A stretch of 8,480 bases of DNA from Acidobacteriota bacterium. GTDB taxonomy: Bacteria; Acidobacteriota; Terriglobia; Terriglobales; Acidobacteriaceae. Positions 5,374 through 8,480 of this stretch are shown one piece after another. Below the pieces are notes generated by a model that had not been told where the DNA came from, did no database searches, and worked only from the letters and a program-made list of their open reading frames with translations. A program made the position numbers and the translations under genes. The stretch lies in contig JAJYBT010000061.1 of assembly GCA_021778875.1 (NCBI GenBank), positions 1 through 8,480 on the forward strand. The letters are read 5' to 3'. Positions within the stretch are counted from its first letter, which is position 1; each line of letters begins with the position of its first letter.

Positions 5374-7895
5374 TTTCCGCCTTTGCGCGGCATCTTCCGC
5401 GTTTGCCCGGATCGCTCCCGTTTCTTTGCGGGCCGTGCTCCGCGTCGCGCGGCGGGCTTGCCCGTCAGCGGCAGCCCCTCCTCCACAATGGAGAACTGCA
5501 GCTTGCGCTCCTGCGCCAGAATGCGGTCCAGGACGACCTGCACGCGGTCGCCCGCGCGAAAGCGGCGGCCCCAGCGCTCGCCCACAATCTCATGCGTGTT
5601 TTCGCGCCAGGTGTAGTGGTCGTCGCGCAGGGAGTCAATGGGAACCAGCCCCTCCACGAAGAGATCTGTCAGCTCCACAAACAGCCCGAACTTGGCCGGA
5701 TTCAGCACCAGCGCGGCAAACTCCTCGCCCACGCGGTCCTGCATAAACCGCACCTTCTTCCACTCCACCAACTCGCGCTCGGCGTCTGCGGCGCGGCGTT
5801 CGGTCAGGCTGGTCTCCTCGGCAATCTGGGCCAGCTCTGCCTCCGGGATGGGCGGCTCGCCGGCCAGGCCTTTGCCGGGGATGACCGGTTTTGCGCGGTG
5901 CACCACCATGCCTGCGAGCCCCTCGTTGGGGTGGGTCCACGGAGACTTGTGGCGGTCTTCCGCCACCTCGCCGCGGCCCGCAACGCCTGCGCGCAGCAGA
6001 GCCTTGGTAATGCGGTGCACAATCAGGTCAGGATAGCGCCGTATGGGCGACGTGAAGTGCGTATACGTGGGCGCGGCCAGGGCAAAGTGCCCCTCGTTCG
6101 TCTCACTGTAGCGAGCCTGCCGCAGCGAGCGCAGCATCAGGTAGCTGAGGATGCGCTCCTCCGGCTTGCCTTCAATGCTCGCCGCCAGCTTCTGATACAT
6201 GCGCGGCGTAACGGCAATGTCTTCCGGAACCTCATGCTGGCGCGCATTGCGGCCCGTGCGCTGCGCCTCGCGGCGGTCGCCTCGCGTGACCACGCGCCGC
6301 ACCGGCAGCGCGCCCAGTCCCAGCGAGTAGCCAAAGCTGGCGGCCAGCTCCTCAAACTGCACCACGCGCCGCGGGTCCGGCTTCTCATGGATACGGTAGA
6401 GCGAGGGCACGCCCATGTCCTCAAGCCACGTGGCCACGCTCTCGTTCGCGGCCAGCATGAACTCCTCAATCAGCCGATTGGCCCAGGTGCGCTCTGCCCG
6501 GGTCACGCCGCGCATCTGGCCCTGCTCGTCAAACTCGATTACCGGCTCCGGTAGGTCAAAGTCGATGCTGCCGCGCTCCTCGCGTCGCCGGTTCATCTTC
6601 ACGGCCAACTGGTGCATGCGCTCAAACTCCGGCACCAGGCCTGCGTAGCGTGCGCGCGTGTCGGCGTCGCCCTCCAGAATTGCGTGCACATCGGTGTAGG
6701 TCATGCGCTCCGCCGAGCGGATTACGCCCTCGACGATCTCGTAGCTCGCAATGCGGCCCTCCGGCGTAAGCTGCATGATGCAGCTCAGCACCAGCCGGTC
6801 CTCGCCCGGGCGCAGGCTGCAAATATCCGTCGAGAGCTCCTGCGGCAGCATCGGAATGGCGCGATCCGGAAAGTAGACGCTGGTTCCGCGCAGCCGCGCT
6901 TCCAGGTCCAGGTCCGTACCGGCGCGCACATACTCCGCCACGTCGGCAATGTGCACCTGCAGCTCGTAGCCGCCGTCGTCGCGCTCGCGCACCAGCACGG
7001 CGTCATCAAAGTCCTTGGCCGTTTCGCCGTCGATGGTCACAATCGGCAGCGCGCGAAAATCGCGGCGGTGCTCCACCTCGGCGCGGTCCAGATGCGCCAC
7101 CGCGCGCGCCTCGGCCAGCACGCGATCGGGAAAGATGCGCGGCAGCTGGTGCTTGCGGATCATCATCTCCACGTCCACGCCGAAGTCGTCCGGGTCGCCC
7201 ACCACCTCCATCACGCGCCCGATGGGGGGACGGGTCGGCGTGGGCCAGCTGGTAATCTCCACGTCCACCACCAGACCTTCCAGGTCTTCGTACTCTGCAT
7301 GCGCATGGGCCTCCGCGCCCAGCACGCGATGCGGCGTTGCTGCGGGCTCCGCTGCGGGCAGCTCCTGCCCCGGAGGAATGAGGATGTGCTGCGACATGCG
7401 CTCGTCAAACGGGACGACGGTGTGTTCGTGCGTCCGCCCAGCCCGCGCATAGTGGAAGATGCCCACCACCGTGGGATTGCGCCGCTCCAGCACGCGCGCA
7501 ATGCGGCCCAGCCTGCGGCCATCGGCGCGGGGAGGCTCCATCTCCACCAGCACTTGGTCGCCCTGCATCGCTCCGCCTATCTCATTGGGTGGGATAAAAA
7601 CATCCTCTGTGACCGCGCCCTGGCGTGGATTGGGCCGCACAAAGCCGTAGCCGTCCCGGTGCAGGTCCAGTCGCCCGGCCACCAGGTTGTCGCGCGAGCT
7701 CAGCGGCCGGTGGACGGTCCAGACCTCGCGATCCAGCTTGGTCAGCTCGCCGCGCACCGTCAGGCGGGCAAGCTGCTCCAGCAGCAGGCGCCGCTCCCGG
7801 CCGCCGCCCAGTCCCAGCTCGCGCACCAGTTGCTTGTACCCGGCCTTGCCGCCGGGCGAGCGGGTGATCCGCGCCAGCAGTTCCCTGTCGGTCAT
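5358..7895 (-). CDS. rnr: Ribonuclease R (3'-5' exoribonuclease, RNB family)
   Basis: The product has 845 residues. ATG 7895 is the first possible start, because an in-frame TGA lies two codons upstream; the Shine-Dalgarno is poor. Domains in order are a winged-helix-like N-terminus (about 1-62), cold-shock/OB domains (about 75-240), the RNB catalytic core (about 280-635), an S1 domain (about 718-805) and a Lys/Arg-rich tail (about 812-845). The metal-binding aspartates fall at D289, D295, D297 and D298 (TIDGETAKDFDD), with the spacing known from E. coli RNase R. HFTSPIRRYPDL is at 613-624. The enzyme degrades structured RNA, including mRNA fragments and rRNA, in the cytoplasm. Compared with E. 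coli as I recall it, there are extra segments near 178-205, 535-562 and 640-690. It converges with the DUF4870 gene and is divergent from the bactofilin gene. Confidence 0.97.
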   Translation of the reverse strand: MTDRELLARITRSPGGKAGYKQLVRELGLGGGRERRLLLEQLARLTVRGELTKLDREVWTVHRPLSSRDNLVAGRLDLHRDGYGFVRPNPRQGAVTEDVFIPPNEIGGAMQGDQVLVEMEPPRADGRRLGRIARVLERRNPTVVGIFHYARAGRTHEHTVVPFDERMSQHILIPPGQELPAAEPAATPHRVLGAEAHAHAEYEDLEGLVVDVEITSWPTPTRPPIGRVMEVVGDPDDFGVDVEMMIRKHQLPRIFPDRVLAEARAVAHLDRAEVEHRRDFRALPIVTIDGETAKDFDDAVLVRERDDGGYELQVHIADVAEYVRAGTDLDLEARLRGTSVYFPDRAIPMLPQELSTDICSLRPGEDRLVLSCIMQLTPEGRIASYEIVEGVIRSAERMTYTDVHAILEGDADTRARYAGLVPEFERMHQLAVKMNRRREERGSIDFDLPEPVIEFDEQGQMRGVTRAERTWANRLIEEFMLAANESVATWLEDMGVPSLYRIHEKPDPRRVVQFEELAASFGYSLGLGALPVRRVVTRGDRREAQRTGRNARQHEVPEDIAVTPRMYQKLAASIEGKPEERILSYLMLRSLRQARYSETNEGHFALAAPTYTHFTSPIRRYPDLIVHRITKALLRAGVAGRGEVAEDRHKSPWTHPNEGLAGMVVHRAKPVIPGKGLAGEPPIPEAELAQIAEETSLTERRAADAERELVEWKKVRFMQDRVGEEFAALVLNPAKFGLFVELTDLFVEGLVPIDSLRDDHYTWRENTHEIVGERWGRRFRAGDRVQVVLDRILAQERKLQFSIVEEGLPLTGKPAARRGARPAKKRERSGQTRKMPRKGGKRPRR

Positions 7896-7935
7896 AGCTC
7901 AAGAGTAGGGCAGGTTCGGCTTTCGTGGCAGTGAG

Positions 7936-7960
7936 CCGGGCCGCTTGCGGCCGGTTTTTT
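7936..7960 (+). terminator. Intrinsic terminator on the plus strand, upstream of the bactofilin gene
   Basis: CCGG-G-CCGC (7936-7944) pairs with GCGGCCGG (7947-7954), with one bulged G and a CTTG-type tight loop, and six T residues follow at 7955-7960. This is the clearest intrinsic terminator in the window. No plus-strand gene lies before it: the sequence upstream is antisense to rnr. It would stop antisense transcription from rnr before it reaches the bactofilin gene. On the minus strand it lies within the probable rnr leader but has no U-tract in that direction. Confidence 0.6.
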
Positions 7961-8029
7961 CTGCCTGGAATGTTGTCACAGTGGGTAACCGGGGGCCTGC
8001 CGGGGCTGCCCACTCGATGAACCTGCCTG

Positions 8030-8043
8030 TGACGTCATACAAT
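8030..8043 (+). promoter_or_regulatory. TGACGTCA palindrome overlapping a -10-like TACAAT
   Basis: TGACGTCA at 8030-8037 is a perfect 8-bp palindrome directly followed by TACAAT (8038-8043), a 5-of-6 match to the -10 consensus. No good -35 lies 16-18 bases upstream. If real, this would be the bactofilin promoter with an operator-like site and a leader of about 165 bases. Confidence 0.25.
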
Positions 8044-8217
8044 AGCCCCAGTGATACGCTCGGGCCCGCCGGCCAGCGAAAGCATCCCACCTGCCATGGC
8101 ATGCAACTGTATGTGTGCAGAGTGTCCGGCAACCCGCAGATTCAGGTTCTTTTGGGCCCAGGCTAGAGGCCCCTGCCTTGGCAACCCAGTCCGACCAGGA
8201 CAGAAAAGGAAACTTCG

Positions 8218-8480
8218 TTGAGCGCTATGTGGAAACCCTCCCAGTCAGGATCGTCCGTTTCTCCCACCCCAACACCCGCCCCGGAGCCGGTGCGCCCCAC
8301 GCCGCCTGCCCCCGCCTATGAGCCGCCCGCGGCCCGTGCCGCCTCGCCTGCCACCGGCGAGCAGGCCACCATCGGCAAGAGCCTTTACATCAAAGGCGAG
8401 ATCAGCGGCTCGGAGTCGCTGTTCATTGACGGCAAGGTGGAGGGCAGCATCAACCTGCCCGGCAACCGCGTTACCGTGGG
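8218..8480 (+). CDS. Bactofilin (polymer-forming cytoskeletal protein), 3'-truncated by the window edge
   Basis: Eighty-seven codons are visible. After a Pro/Ala-rich, probably disordered N-terminus (WKPSQSG to about residue 47) comes GEQATIGKSLYIKGEISGSESLFIDGKVEGSINLPGNRVTVG, the start of the bactofilin domain. That domain folds as a right-handed beta-helix and polymerises into filaments used in cell shape and envelope organisation. TTG 8218 is preceded by AAGGA seven bases upstream. ATG 8227, three codons on, is 16 bases from that site. I prefer TTG by spacing; ATG remains possible and gives a protein starting MWKPS. The gene continues beyond the right edge, where the rest of the domain should lie. 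Downstream partners cannot be seen. Confidence 0.93.
   Translation, partial: MSAMWKPSQSGSSVSPTPTPAPEPVRPTPPAPAYEPPAARAASPATGEQATIGKSLYIKGEISGSESLFIDGKVEGSINLPGNRVTV

Larger units (their letters stand above)
7896..8217. other. Divergent intergenic region, rnr / bactofilin gene
   Basis: This 322-base stretch holds no credible gene. It contains the plus-strand terminator at 7936-7960, the palindrome and -10-like box at 8030-8043, and GGGCC/GGCCC (8154-8172) as a weak hairpin before the bactofilin start. No clear rnr promoter was found on the minus strand. The leader of either gene could be long. Confidence 0.45.

Noticed and set aside
5403..6554. Second long plus-strand frame (383 codons) opposite rnr
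   Set aside because: Same reason: it is the antisense shadow of the RNB and S1 regions, with low-complexity composition and no ribosome binding site.
6612..7934. Long plus-strand open frame (440 codons) opposite rnr
   Set aside because: It is antisense to RNase R, which has full catalytic motifs. The translation is His/Ala/Arg-rich with no family features, a common product of GC-rich coding DNA.
1..8480. CRISPR array, transposon ends, toxin-antitoxin pair or defence operon
   Set aside because: No regularly spaced direct repeats, transposase motifs or paired small genes were seen; nearly all long frames are housekeeping genes or their shadows.

Overview
The window is GC-rich, densely packed bacterial chromosome, most likely from an acidobacterium of the Terriglobia/Terriglobales type. 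That assignment is an inference. It rests on the bactofilin sequence at the right edge, the small secreted protein with the IPFDFYVG motif near its N-terminus, the CCA-encoding tRNA genes, and the mix of a GH35 beta-galactosidase with YggX, RNase R and a DUF4870-like protein. No sequence search was possible.

Layout. Bases 1-1471 (+) hold the 3' part of a family 35 beta-galactosidase gene, cut by the left edge. A short spacer with nested inverted repeats leads to a tRNA-Leu(CAA) at 1591-1678 (+). Bases 1908-3170 (+) encode a secreted or periplasmic protein that looks like five tandem POTRA modules without the outer-membrane barrel that normally follows. A 387-base non-coding stretch precedes a 144-residue secreted protein gene (3558-3992, +). 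Its strong ribosome binding site lies in the arm of a possible hairpin. A perfect 12-bp palindromic hairpin follows (4033-4060), then a tRNA-Pro(GGG) on the minus strand (4132-4208).

The right half holds housekeeping genes. yggX (4357-4629, -) is divergent from a DUF4870-like small membrane protein gene (4950-5318, +). That gene converges on rnr (5358-7895, -), which encodes a ribonuclease R with lineage-type insertions and a very basic tail. After a 322-base divergent intergenic region with a good intrinsic terminator on the plus strand, a bactofilin gene begins (8218, +) and runs off the right edge.

The genes do not form one pathway. Most are single transcription units set off by structured spacers: carbohydrate breakdown (GH35), envelope (POTRA protein, bactofilin), translation (two tRNAs), iron/oxidative stress (YggX) and RNA turnover (RNase R). 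I see no phage, transposase, CRISPR, toxin-antitoxin or obvious defence module. The most unusual points are the barrel-less five-POTRA protein, the RNase R insertions, and several intergenic or leader hairpins.
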